From contig NC_003071.7 in assembly GCF_000001735.4 (NCBI RefSeq), positions 18,699,443 to 18,763,442 of the forward strand: a stretch of DNA of 64,000 nt, written 5' to 3'. Position 1 is the first letter of the stretch, and the number at the start of each line of letters is the position of its first letter. Below are positions 24,001 through 34,487 of this stretch, in pieces. Source of the DNA: Arabidopsis thaliana (taxonomy: Eukaryota; Streptophyta; Magnoliopsida; Brassicales; Brassicaceae). The notes under the pieces were generated by a model. It saw only the letters and a list, made by a program, of their open reading frames with translations. It had not been told where the DNA came from and did no database searches. Both the position numbers and the translations under genes were made by a program.

Positions 24001-24839
24001 TTTTTATATATTCTATATTTTGAGAATTTGGTTGAGAAAAACAAAACGGTACAAAGTTTCTATAAAATACCTTACAAAGTTTCTAAACGGTATATCTATT
24101 TATAAAAAATAAAAAAAAAACTATGTAAAATGCTTATGTTTGTTTTTTCGTTTTCTTACGTAATTATTTCATATTTGTGGAGACAAAATACGTAATTATA
24201 GACTAATTAAGAGCCGTACAATTTAGACAACATATATGTCTATAATGACAAATTACTTAGGCCTAGAAAAACAAATGCCTCTTAAAAATTTTAAATTTTT
24301 TCTTATAGATGGATATATATGTGATATAGCAATCTGTTAAAATTATTGTCCGCTTTTTTATATTATTACATACAATTATGCTGTCTCGGTTTAGCGAAAC
24401 GCTGAGCTTCGAGATAATACTACACACAACAGTCCATAGCTTTTTAAAAGATATTGGTTATGTCTTATATGCACAATTACATCCCAAATGAATTACTACA
24501 TGAATTAAAATTCGATTTTATAGTGGAAATAGTTTGATTTTTAACGTCATTTAAAGCTATCTCAATTTGATTTAAATAATCTCTATATAGAGAATAGGAA
24601 AATGTAAGATATGAACATTAATGAGCATATGCAATTCACTGAGCTAAGAGATTATACACACAACAGTCCAAATGTCTAGTTATTCTCAAATTTCTTGATA
24701 TCTACAAAGAAAAGGGTTACATAACATGTTAATTAGGCTTTAGTGAGTAATGATCCAAGTGAATTAATGGTTGCAGATTTTGTTTTTCCAAAGAGTAATT
24801 AGTGTAGAATATCTTAACATGGGATTCAGAGCCACATGG

Positions 24840-25060
24840 CCCATCCTGATTGGATTTCAAGCGAAGACAAAAAGACGTGAGATGCGAGTGGTTAGTCCGA
24901 TGTAAACCCACCCGGATCGGGTCGGGTCGGGTGTCAGCGGGATCCGCGGGGGATGGGTGGGAAAGGGAAGAATCACGCCCACACGTCCTGGTTTCAGATT
25001 CAACCTACATCTCTCTCTTCTTCCCATGCGGTCAACACACACATTACTCTCCTCTCTCTC
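24840..25060. promoter_or_regulatory. GC-rich island 1 in AT-rich spacer
   Basis: It contains a short GGGTC-type run (GGATCGGGTCGGGTCGGGT, about 24914-24931) and then GGGATCCGCGGGGGATGGG, followed by CT-rich sequence that resembles a plant 5' leader. No convincing coding frame. It could be a distal promoter, enhancer or unannotated transcript start. Confidence 0.3.
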
Positions 25061-25310
25061 TCTTCGTGATTACTAAACTACACGATTAATATACGAATTC
25101 GTATTCTATATTAATTCAGTGTAGTATGATTTAAGAAGACACCTTATACAGAACTCTTTTTTTTTTGTATATAGTATGGCAAAAGAAAATCAAAAATGAA
25201 AATAAATTTTGTTTGGATTTACTAGCGGGTGATCGCCGAAACGTCCCTATGTGACATATGTTCATGAATGTTATAATAAAAAATGTGATTTGGTATAGAT
25301 GTATATATAT

Positions 25311-25333
25311 ACACTGAGGAAAATCCTCAGTGT
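25311..25333. repeat. Perfect 10-bp-arm hairpin
   Basis: ACACTGAGGA, AAA, TCCTCAGTGT: both arms pair fully around a 3-nt loop. No known factor site is claimed. Confidence 0.8.
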
Positions 25334-26249
25334 TGTTCCCCAATCATCATATCTATATAGTACCTTGTTTTTAATCATTCTGATTGAATATTTTTTTTAT
25401 ATACCATGTATATAATATGAAATCAAGAAAAAACAAAAGCAAAAGACCTTTTGGTAGACATTATGAAACTTTTTTTTTTAGTTGAAAAAGGCTTAAACAT
25501 TATGAAACTTGTAAGTGATGTGTATAATATTATGTGTGTACATAATTTTATATGTGGACGCTGTATTATTAATATATGATCCGACATAATTAATGAATCA
25601 CATAAAAATAGTAAGCTAGATACATTAAAAATGAATAAAACTCATTTACAGATCGTAAATTTTAATGCTGGCCTAACTGCCAAGCGTTTAACAAGCTTCA
25701 TAATCCAGTATCCAACATTAGTTTAGACTATCCGGTAATGAAATTAAAATTGATTAAATCTTTATCCACTTTATTAAGCATGGTAGAATCATAATCGAAT
25801 CCAGAGCTGTTTTTATACGTATGTAACAGCGATTATATATACTTTTTTTTTGGAAAAAAGAATTGAGATTCTCTCTTATCAAAACCTCAATTATTTATTT
25901 AGTTATATATACATATTTGTACCAAAAAAAACATTTAAATAAGACAAATAAAGTCGAAAACAAGAAAGTAATGAGAAGTACTGGCAGTGTCAAACACTTT
26001 TTGAGATGTCTTGTCCGGAGAATGTTACATTGGTGGGGTGAGAACAAGAACTGAAGAAGCTTACATATTTTGGGAAATTTGACAATTTTGACATATTTTA
26101 AGGTAATCATTTTGAGTGGTGAACTTTTGTGAAAAATCACTCGTTGGTGACCAAAAATATTCCCCATCGTGACGTGAAAGCCACCCTTCTGAACTTCAGG
26201 CATATCTCTGAACTGAGTCAATGTTTTAAGTAATTTAATTTACCATTAA

Positions 26250-26430
26250 ATGAATCCTTCACGCGTGTCAGCGGCTGCACGTGCGAGTGTGAGCTGGTCC
26301 TCGCTGGATTGTCTTGTTACGTGAAGGCATCGCAACCGACGGGGACAAACATCCAACGGCGTCTGACGCGCCTGTTATCTTCTCTTTCCTCCACTTCCTG
26401 TCTCTTTAGTTTTCCCCCAAGCTTACGCGA
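26250..26430. promoter_or_regulatory. GC-rich island 2 in AT-rich spacer
   Basis: A sharp rise in GC with ACGCGTGTCAGCGG, GCACGTGCGAGTG, CCGACGGGGAC and CCAACGGCG motifs, followed by a CT-rich tract. It lies about 2 kb upstream of AHL22. No domain-bearing frame. A distal regulatory element is inferred. Confidence 0.3.
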
Positions 26431-28405
26431 TTTACGAGCTTGAATCTGCCTTATCGACCCAACATACACAATTAATCTCCGAATATTATACTATGCTCCT
26501 AGAGTCCTAGTAGTAGAAACTTACTTTATGCTAAAAAGCCACAAGCAAAATAAAGGAATCGGCTGAAAATAAAGGAATTTAAGCCAGTTCTTCTTGAAAT
26601 GTTTAATTGGTAACTTTCAAACTGGTGCAACAGCTTTCATAATAATTTTAAGGAGTTGAAAATTTAACGTTTCCACATTCTTTTAGTTGAGTTAGACAAT
26701 GAATAAAAATTCAATCTGATGTTGATGGTGTATTTTATAATTAACGACCAATTGATGTTGTGTAAACACAATCATTAATATACTACTTCGTATACACAAT
26801 TTTCACTTTGATGACTAAAACCATGTGATAGTAGAATCGTTAAAATAAAAGAAATTTGTGATTTTTAAATAAATTTAAGTACACAGAGACTATATACATT
26901 AAAATTTGATTTAGTAAAACAACAGTATCCATATTCCACAATATATAATAGGCACAGTACTATGTGTATAATTTTTTTTCTAAAAAAAGCACAGTATGTG
27001 TATATATAATATATATATATATATACATATACAATTAAGTGGTTCTGATAGATTTTAAGTGAAATATTTAAAACAAGTTCTGTCATTATCCAACCACAAT
27101 AACGTCTCTTCTTCATAATTTCAGCTTCTTTTCTCCAATTCAACTCTTTATTATTTGTCACTAACTTTTATGCACTTTAATTAATCTTAACGTACACATG
27201 TAGTATATTATTAAAAGTATTTTTGTTCATAAAAACAATTGTATGATGTGAGAACAAGAAAATAATTAAATTTGTTCTGCAAACAACCCCCAACGAATCC
27301 TCTAAAGTCTAATGTATGCATCATGCAATCGGGATTCATAATGGTCGTAAAAAATTTCTTCTTTCAACGCAAATCGAAGTTTATGATACGTAAACGCAAA
27401 ATTAATACTGATACTCCTCAACACAGTATACTTTTATTTTATCACTAAGTGACGTTTAAAAGTTTAAACGAACTATAGATAAGCTGTAAGGTTTATCCTA
27501 CCCACTTTATTTGTACTGTAGAGTTTAACTTTTTCTGTTGCTCTATAAGTTTTTGAATGTGTAAATTGTTTTTTTTTTTTTTTTTTATGTTCTACCGTTA
27601 CATCGAGAAACATAATATAATGAAAAGACTCGTGACTGTTTGCTAAAAAAATAAGACTCGTGAATTGATAAAATGTAATTAAAAGACCGTACATTAAGGC
27701 ATGTACCACCTACAAAATCATGCATATATGCATCAGTTTCATCATGAGCTTCATTTTTTTTTAATTAGTATCCTTTGATCAGATTTAATATAAGACTCGT
27801 GCGCTTCAATTTGTGTGTCCATTATAATGTTTGATATAATCTCACGCATCCATGGACTATCTAGTAAACCTCATCCAATATTTTCATAGACTAAAAAAGA
27901 AAAAAACCTTATACTTCAAATTTTCAATTAAAGGGAGACGAAACACAACTGAAAATTATTACACAACTAACAAAGAGAAATATTTTTAAAGAAAAAAATT
28001 GTAGAGCCCACAAAGTGATGCAGTAGGTAGGACCCACACACCGCCCATGCGGCACGCTGTCTATCTAAACCAAAACTAACCCATTCATCATTCATCTTAA
28101 CCTTAACCTCCTCCTCCTCTCTGACCTAACCCTAAACCCATCTCTCTCTCCTTCTTCTTACAAGCTTCATCTACATGTATTACTAGTGCAGCTCCAGTTT
28201 CGTCTTACATGTATATGACTTTTGTATTACCCTTCTCTTAATTTCTCTACTTCAGATTTTTTTCTCCTTAGATTAATTTAATTGAGTTATTGTACATCCC
28301 TCAAGCTAAGATTCTGGTTTTGTGAGTTGAGTGGATGAGAAGAGGAGAGATTAACTAAATTAGGGTTTCAATTGTTTACTTTTTGTTTGCTTTTTATATC
28401 AAGTA

Positions 28406-29359
28406 ATGGATCAGGTCTCTCGCTCTCTTCCTCCACCTTTTCTCTCAAGAGATCTCCATCTTCACCCACACCATCAATTCCAGCATCAGCAGCAGCAGCA
28501 GCAACAGAATCACGGCCACGATATAGACCAGCACCGAATCGGTGGGCTAAAACGTGACCGAGATGCTGATATCGATCCCAACGAGCACTCTTCAGCCGGA
28601 AAAGATCAAAGTACTCCTGGCTCCGGTGGAGAAAGCGGCGGCGGAGGAGGAGGAGATAATCACATCACGAGAAGGCCACGTGGCAGACCAGCGGGATCTA
28701 AGAACAAACCAAAACCGCCAATCATCATCACTCGAGACAGCGCAAACGCTCTCAAATCTCATGTCATGGAAGTAGCAAACGGATGTGACGTCATGGAAAG
28801 TGTCACCGTCTTCGCTCGCCGTCGCCAACGTGGCATCTGCGTTTTGAGCGGAAACGGCGCCGTTACCAACGTTACCATAAGACAACCAGCTTCAGTACCT
28901 GGTGGTGGCTCATCTGTCGTTAACTTACACGGACGTTTCGAGATTCTTTCTCTCTCGGGATCATTCCTTCCTCCTCCGGCTCCACCAGCTGCGTCAGGTC
29001 TAACGATTTACTTAGCCGGTGGTCAGGGACAGGTTGTTGGAGGAAGCGTGGTTGGTCCACTCATGGCTTCAGGACCTGTAGTGATTATGGCAGCTTCGTT
29101 TGGAAACGCTGCGTATGAGAGACTGCCGTTGGAGGAAGACGATCAAGAAGAGCAAACAGCTGGAGCGGTTGCTAATAATATCGATGGAAACGCAACAATG
29201 GGTGGTGGAACGCAAACGCAAACTCAGACGCAGCAGCAACAGCAACAACAGTTGATGCAAGATCCGACGTCGTTTATACAAGGGTTGCCTCCGAATCTTA
29301 TGAATTCTGTTCAATTGCCAGCTGAAGCTTATTGGGGAACTCCGAGACCATCTTTCTAA
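28406..29359 (+). CDS. AHL22: AT-hook nuclear-localized protein AHL22
   Basis: Single-exon gene, 317 aa. The N-terminus is His/Gln-rich (about residues 20-45). A single AT-hook [18 protein letters not shown] (about residues 88-105) is followed by a PPC/DUF296 domain that starts [15 protein letters not shown] and runs to about [18 protein letters not shown]. The arrangement (one type I AT-hook plus PPC, no intron) fits clade A AHL proteins. These bind AT-rich minor grooves, form trimers through the PPC domain and act as nuclear repressors. AHL22 is linked to flowering time and hypocotyl growth (literature). The C-terminus is Gln-rich (QTQTQQQ). The PPC core [14 protein letters not shown] is intact. 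Confidence 0.95.
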   Translation: MDQVSRSLPPPFLSRDLHLHPHHQFQHQQQQQQQNHGHDIDQHRIGGLKRDRDADIDPNEHSSAGKDQSTPGSGGESGGGGGGDNHITRRPRGRPAGSKNKPKPPIIITRDSANALKSHVMEVANGCDVMESVTVFARRRQRGICVLSGNGAVTNVTIRQPASVPGGGSSVVNLHGRFEILSLSGSFLPPPAPPAASGLTIYLAGGQGQVVGGSVVGPLMASGPVVIMAASFGNAAYERLPLEEDDQEEQTAGAVANNIDGNATMGGGTQTQTQTQQQQQQQLMQDPTSFIQGLPPNLMNSVQLPAEAYWGTPRPSF

Positions 29360-31851
29360 ATCGCGAAGAAAAAACAAGTTAGATACGTTCGTTGTTTTTA
29401 ATTTATAATCTCTCTTCTGTCAAGTTTTAATTTTCTTTTTCTTCTTCTTTGTTTTCTAAAGATAATTGTAGTCTTTGACGAAGATTCGTGGTACGTATGA
29501 ATCGAAGAGAATCGTTTTGGTCATGGGATTGATCGATCTATTAGGTTTGAGAGGGGGTTTGTGTTTTGCGTTGACTAGCAGATTATAAAATTGTTGATTT
29601 TCGAGTTTTTATTTTCATGTGTTGGTGATAATTAGCTTTGTGTCTATCTATGTATGTTGAATTCTAGTGCATAGTTATTATATCGTTGAAAGGTTGTGAT
29701 TAAGGTTAAACAGGTCACTAACAATGTCAAATTGTTATGTTCTTCCGTTAGATTTTGGGTAATAGGTCAAATGAATTTCTTCAAGTCCGTTACTGCTGAT
29801 TAATCAAACTCTAAACTCATTTTCCAAAATCACGTTGTTTGTACTTTTTTCTGTTCAAAGAGTTAACAACGGTTATTTTTATTTTAAAGTTTAAACGGCT
29901 GTAGATATTTATAATTTAACTTAAGTTGGAAGACATAAGAAAAAAAAAGATGATTGTTCCGAGGTTGGTTAGAAGATGGTGAGGCAAGAGGCATAATGAC
30001 AAGAACAAGACTTGGGAACAAGGTGATTGCATTTGGCAGATACTTTACATTTACACGAAAATCTTTGTATAAACATCCAAATATTAAAATCTAAACTAAT
30101 TTTCATAATCACTTTTTGGTTATTGAAAAAGGTATTGACTAGGAATTAGATTCTAGAACTTGGAACAAGAGAATGATATATGATTGTATAATTGACTAAC
30201 TCACTTGATCAAGTTGCATATATAGACATGGATTTGATGGAAGTATGTATACATATAGAAATTGTGTGAGCAGGGTTTTGTAAGTGAGAGATGAGAAAGC
30301 AATTAAGGTTGGGGAAGAGAAGAGCATTGGATGATGCACCGACGCACGTGCATGTCTCTGAGAGAGAAAGAAGAAAAGTTCCTTTACGAGGCGATGAGTG
30401 AAAGTGAGAAGAAAGAGAGAGTTCCTTACTTCCAAAGCCACCTCCCTCCCACTTTGCCCATCATTCATTTCCTCTCACTCTCTCTTTTTTTTCTTTCTTT
30501 TTTTGCATTTATAACCTCACTCCACCAATTATATTTTTAGTATAACCTATGATTATGAATCTATGATCGATCGGTCATTTCTGTTGTCCTAATTTATCAA
30601 AAGGATATTGATCCAAACAGACGATCAAGATTTTGAAAAATGAGAATATTAGACGCTTGATCAACAATTTTTGTTCGTCAAAGTTTTGGTCATTACAACT
30701 AAACGATCCAATTCATCAAGGGGCTATTGCGCTTAGAGAAGAAAGACGTAGTAAGAATTAGTTAACTTTTTTATATTGGAAATGCATCGGAGAAAATGTA
30801 GTGTTCGAGACCTAACACCAAAGTCTCAAAAGTTTTGGGTCCGATAAGACGATCCTAAATTAAATTCCATGATGACAGCTAAACTATACAACCACAATTA
30901 GCCAATATATACGTTATTATATATGTCTATCTTCTACCATTTTACTTTTTGTTGTACCTTACTTTTGTTTTATCTGAATTTTGATATTTTTCGGCATTAT
31001 GAGTGATTAGACATCTATAGATATTCTTTTGACTTTCCAATTCAATGATTACACTATACTGACCGCACAACAAATCCAATAACGCACAACAAATCCAATA
31101 CTATAATTGTAGATAGACCAACATCAACTATAGTATTGGATTTCATTAACTATTAATGATTCGGGTTTCCAGTTTACAATATTGGGCTTATAATGATCGG
31201 AATGTTTTTGTTAAATTTGGGCCTATAATGGGCTTTACTTTAAAGACAATTAAACACAATTCTGACGCGTTGACAAAAACAAATCAGATACAACCTTTTT
31301 TTTTTTGACCGCAAAGAAAAAAACAATTATACAAATTACAAAGCAGTCACGATGGACCGTTTATAAATACGAACGTGCCTTGCATAATCTCTTACTTACG
31401 AGAAGATTAATATCCAATGGAGCCCTCCTTAATCATATGATTAAATTATCCATTGTTTTGTGCTATAAATTCTTCCAAAAGATGCTATAAAAACCCCAAA
31501 TTGACCATAAAAAAATTATGCGTATCAATCAGTATCCACGTGGCAATATCTGAGGAGATACAGAGAGAGACAAAAACCCTAAGACGCTTTTTAGTTTCGT
31601 CCTCCGTCAATCTCTCTCGCCGCTTTATCCTTGTTACAAATCCCATCGATCTTTTCGGAATCTTCCCTCATTATGCTCAGCCACCATTACCAGAGCTCCA
31701 TTGTTTCAGTTCTCCGTTCAACGATTATCGGAATTATTCACAACACTATTAGTATCACCGTCGCCAACCGATTTTGATTACCAGCTTTGGTGACGACAGT
31801 CGTGATTAAGGAGGTTTTGGTAAATTTCTTCGTTCCTGTTTGTTTTCAAAG
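29360..31851. other. Intergenic, AHL22 3' flank and DHDPS2 promoter
   Basis: No gene recognised. The DHDPS2-proximal part has TTGGGCC and ATGGGC site II-like motifs (31183-31236), a telo-box AAACCCTAA at 31574-31582 and an apparent 5' UTR from about 31560. A 15-bp inverted repeat lies at 31091-31143. A more complex CT/GA-rich stretch at 30190-30500 is not explained. Confidence 0.6.
31091..31143. repeat. 15-bp perfect inverted repeat with 23-nt loop
   Basis: AAATCCAATACTATA (31091-31105) pairs with TATAGTATTGGATTT (31129-31143). Just upstream, CGCACAACAAATCCAATA is present twice in tandem (about 31064-31100). Confidence 0.8.
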
Positions 31852-33425
31852 ATGGCTGCTTTGAAAGGTTATGGCTTGTGTTCTATGGACTCTGCTCTTC
31901 AATTCCCCTGTCCTAAGCTATTCAATAGCTACAAGAGGTTATTTCTCTTCTCCCTCATATTTTGCAGACATATAACGTTTTGCTCAAGCTTTTGTGTGTT
32001 TTGCTTATTCCAAGCTAGGCATAATAATCTCTGGAATTGGCTTGAATAGTCAGTCACTGTCTAGTTGAAATTGAATGCTAGTGTTCTAGGATTGAAAGCT
32101 ATTAGTTCAATGGTGATTCTGTCGTAAACCTGTCTAATTGAAATTTGCAATTGAATGTTTCTGGTTTGGATTTGAAAAACTATTACTTCCTTTGTCTAAT
32201 CATATAGAAAGACTTCAGTTTTATAAATAAAGTTGCTTTTTTTTTCTTACATTGAGACGTATGGACTCAAGCTCATGTGTGTTGTTAACACAGAAGGAGC
32301 TCGAAATGGGTCTCTCCCAAAGCAGCTGTTGTACCCAATTTCCATCTCCCAATGCGCAGCTTGGAGGTTAAAAACAGGTCTGTCAGATAGAGTTTAGCTG
32401 GACCAACGTTATATGATTGTACAATCTCATAGTATATACTCTCTGTTCTGGAAGTTTATGCCATACCTGGAACTTGTTTTGTTTTTGTGCTTGTCAGGAC
32501 AAACACAGACGACATTAAAGCTCTACGTGTGATCACAGCTATCAAAACACCGTATCTACCTGATGGAAGATTCGACCTTGAAGCCTACGATGACTTGGTC
32601 AACATTCAGATACAAAACGGTGCTGAAGGTGTCATTGTTGGTGGTACAACTGGTGAAGGACAACTGATGAGCTGGGACGAACACATTATGCTTATAGGCC
32701 ATACCGTTAACTGTTTTGGCGGAAGCATCAAAGTCATTGGAAACACTGGAAGCAATTCGACTAGAGAAGCAATCCACGCGACTGAACAAGGATTCGCGGT
32801 TGGAATGCATGCTGCTCTTCATATAAACCCTTACTATGGCAAGACTTCTATTGAGGGACTGATTGCACATTTCCAGTCTGTTCTTCATATGGGACCGACG
32901 ATTATATACAATGTGCCTGGTCGAACAGGGCAAGATATACCGCCTCGTGCCATCTTCAAACTTTCTCAGAATCCGAATTTAGCTGGTGTGAAGGAATGTG
33001 TTGGGAACAAGCGAGTCGAAGAGTACACTGAGAATGGGGTTGTTGTGTGGAGTGGGAATGATGATGAGTGTCATGATTCCAGATGGGATTATGGAGCAAC
33101 AGGAGTTATATCAGTTACTAGTAATTTAGTTCCGGGTTTGATGAGGAAGTTGATGTTTGAAGGTAGGAATTCATCTTTGAACTCAAAGCTTCTACCTTTG
33201 ATGGCTTGGCTGTTCCACGAGCCAAACCCGATTGGAATCAACACTGCTTTGGCTCAGCTTGGAGTTTCGAGGCCGGTTTTTAGGTTACCATATGTACCAT
33301 TGCCACTGTCTAAGAGGCTTGAGTTTGTGAAACTGGTGAAGGAGATTGGACGAGAGCATTTTGTGGGTGAGAAAGATGTTCAGGCTCTTGATGATGATGA
33401 TTTTATCCTTATCGGTCGATATTAG
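31852..33425 (+). CDS. DHDPS2: 4-hydroxy-tetrahydrodipicolinate synthase 2
   Basis: Three exons (31852-31937, 32294-32377, 32498-33425) give 365 aa. The first about 55 residues are basic and Ser-rich and look like a chloroplast transit peptide. The mature TIM-barrel enzyme starts near [20 protein letters not shown]. Visible catalytic elements are GGTTGEG (pyruvate carboxylate site), YNVPGRTG (catalytic Tyr) and GVKECVG (Schiff-base Lys). The enzyme condenses pyruvate with aspartate semialdehyde, the first step specific to Lys synthesis in plastids, and plant forms are Lys-inhibited. Site II motifs and a telo-box upstream fit expression in growing tissue. The DHDPS2 name is from locus context. 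Confidence 0.96.
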
Positions 33426-34105
33426 CATACTTTTTTTTTTTTAATTTTTGGTTCCTTTTTGTTTGGTGTTAATGAAGAAGAGATGGTTCTATCATTTGGT
33501 TTTATGTAGCTGATGAATGAATGAAAACTCAAGGAATGATTTCATCATATTTCTTAGCTTGTTTTGGTCTCTGATCGTTATGTTCTGCTTTTATACTCTG
33601 TTTTACGGTTGCCTCAAAGGAGGGAGATAGAAACGGCACGCATGTTTGATAATATTGTTTGAAACAGCATGGCTTTGCCATCTTGGAACGGTCACGGCAT
33701 CGCCATGTGAAAATCATTAATTTTGTTGGATACTCGGAATCCAAAAATTTAATATTAAGGTGATTTTCTACGTTGTTTGGGGTGCCCACGTCACGTGAGA
33801 TGTTCGTGCCAGCTGTGTAAATTTCTCCTCCATTGAGATTAAAAAGATTAATATCCAAAACTTTGAATAAGAAAGTAGATTAACCATTATTTAACAAAAG
33901 AACTCAGATACAAAGATTACAAAGAGATGACACACTAAAAAGAAGATAAAAATTAGATGTATACCCACTAATAATAACTAAACCCTTGCTTGTAAAACCC
34001 AAATTTTTCTGTTTTTTTTTTTCTTGGAGCCTTGAGATCTTATTATTATTTCAGTAAAGAAAGAAGAATATGATGATCTTAGTGATTGGTGATGATGGTA
34101 AGATT
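33426..34105. other. Convergent 3' region of DHDPS2 and ZPR1
   Basis: Holds the 3' UTRs of two convergent genes. A 109-codon minus-strand open frame (33529-33858) has no recognisable feature. Confidence 0.6.
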
Positions 34106-34487
34106 TTATTTATGGACAGAGGAGAGTTTTTTGGTCTGAAGCAGAGAGAAGAGAGTTTTGTTTTCTTGGTGAAGAAGAAGAGCTTTCTTCTTAAGTTTCT
34201 CGTTCTCTCTTATGATGTTTTGATTCTCCACGTAAAGCTTTAGATTGATCATCTCCATCTTTTTCTCTTCCCGCCACATCCGTCTCCTCCTGAAAAAAAG
34301 GAAAAATAATAGTGATTCAGAACGTAATTACATAGTCGATGAGAATCTCCTAGAGGGGGTGTATATATGATGATGGAGATTGAACTAACCTGGAGAGACG
34401 AGGGATACGAACGTGACTTTGTGTTTTGAGGTATAAAACTAATCTCGTGGGTGTGTCTGAAAATGTTTCTGAAGAACTTAAACACAT
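34106..34487 (-). CDS. ZPR1: LITTLE ZIPPER 1 small leucine-zipper protein
   Basis: Two exons (34487-34390, 34289-34106) give 282 nt, 93 aa. The N-terminus is MCLSSSETFSDTPTRLVLYL. Exon 2 encodes a basic stretch RRRRMWREEKKMEMINLKLY and a zipper with Leu/Ile heptads (NLKLYVENQNIIRENEKLK). There is no DNA-binding homeodomain. ZPR proteins heterodimerise with class III HD-ZIP factors through the zipper and block their DNA binding, while HD-ZIP III factors activate ZPR transcription, a negative feedback loop in leaf polarity and meristem control (literature). The start is the ATG closest to the conserved N-terminus; a longer upstream frame is unsupported. Confidence 0.92.

Larger units (their letters stand above)
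21004..28405. other. 7.4-kb gene-free interval, LBD18 to AHL22
   Basis: The longest intergenic stretch in the window, strongly AT-rich with many A/T homopolymers. Two GC-richer islands (about 24840-25060 and 26250-26430) and a perfect hairpin (25311-25333) stand out and are listed separately. The AHL22-proximal end has GGACCCAC (28030-28037), a TCP-type half-site, and a CT-rich leader with CTAACCCTAAACCC near 28127-28140. Open frames here are short and show no domains. Confidence 0.6.

Noticed and set aside
24850-25089. 79-codon plus-strand frame over GC-rich island 1
   Set aside because: Frame is open because of local composition; repeats of GGGTC explain its Gly/Ser/Arg content, and no start context or domain supports it.
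25895-26221. 108-codon minus-strand open frame
   Set aside because: Residues such as VTMGNIFGHQRVIF look mildly protein-like, but the rest is hydrophobic AT-driven sequence; not supported.
30190-30500. Possible microRNA precursor or small gene downstream of AHL22
   Set aside because: More complex than its surroundings, but I found no long foldback arm or known miRNA.
32556-32933. 125-codon minus-strand open frame
   Set aside because: Shadow of DHDPS2 exon 3, whose catalytic motifs fix the coding strand.
33529-33858. 109-codon minus-strand open frame between DHDPS2 and ZPR1
   Set aside because: Lies in convergent 3' UTR sequence, with no domain, signal or homologue recognised; length is within chance.
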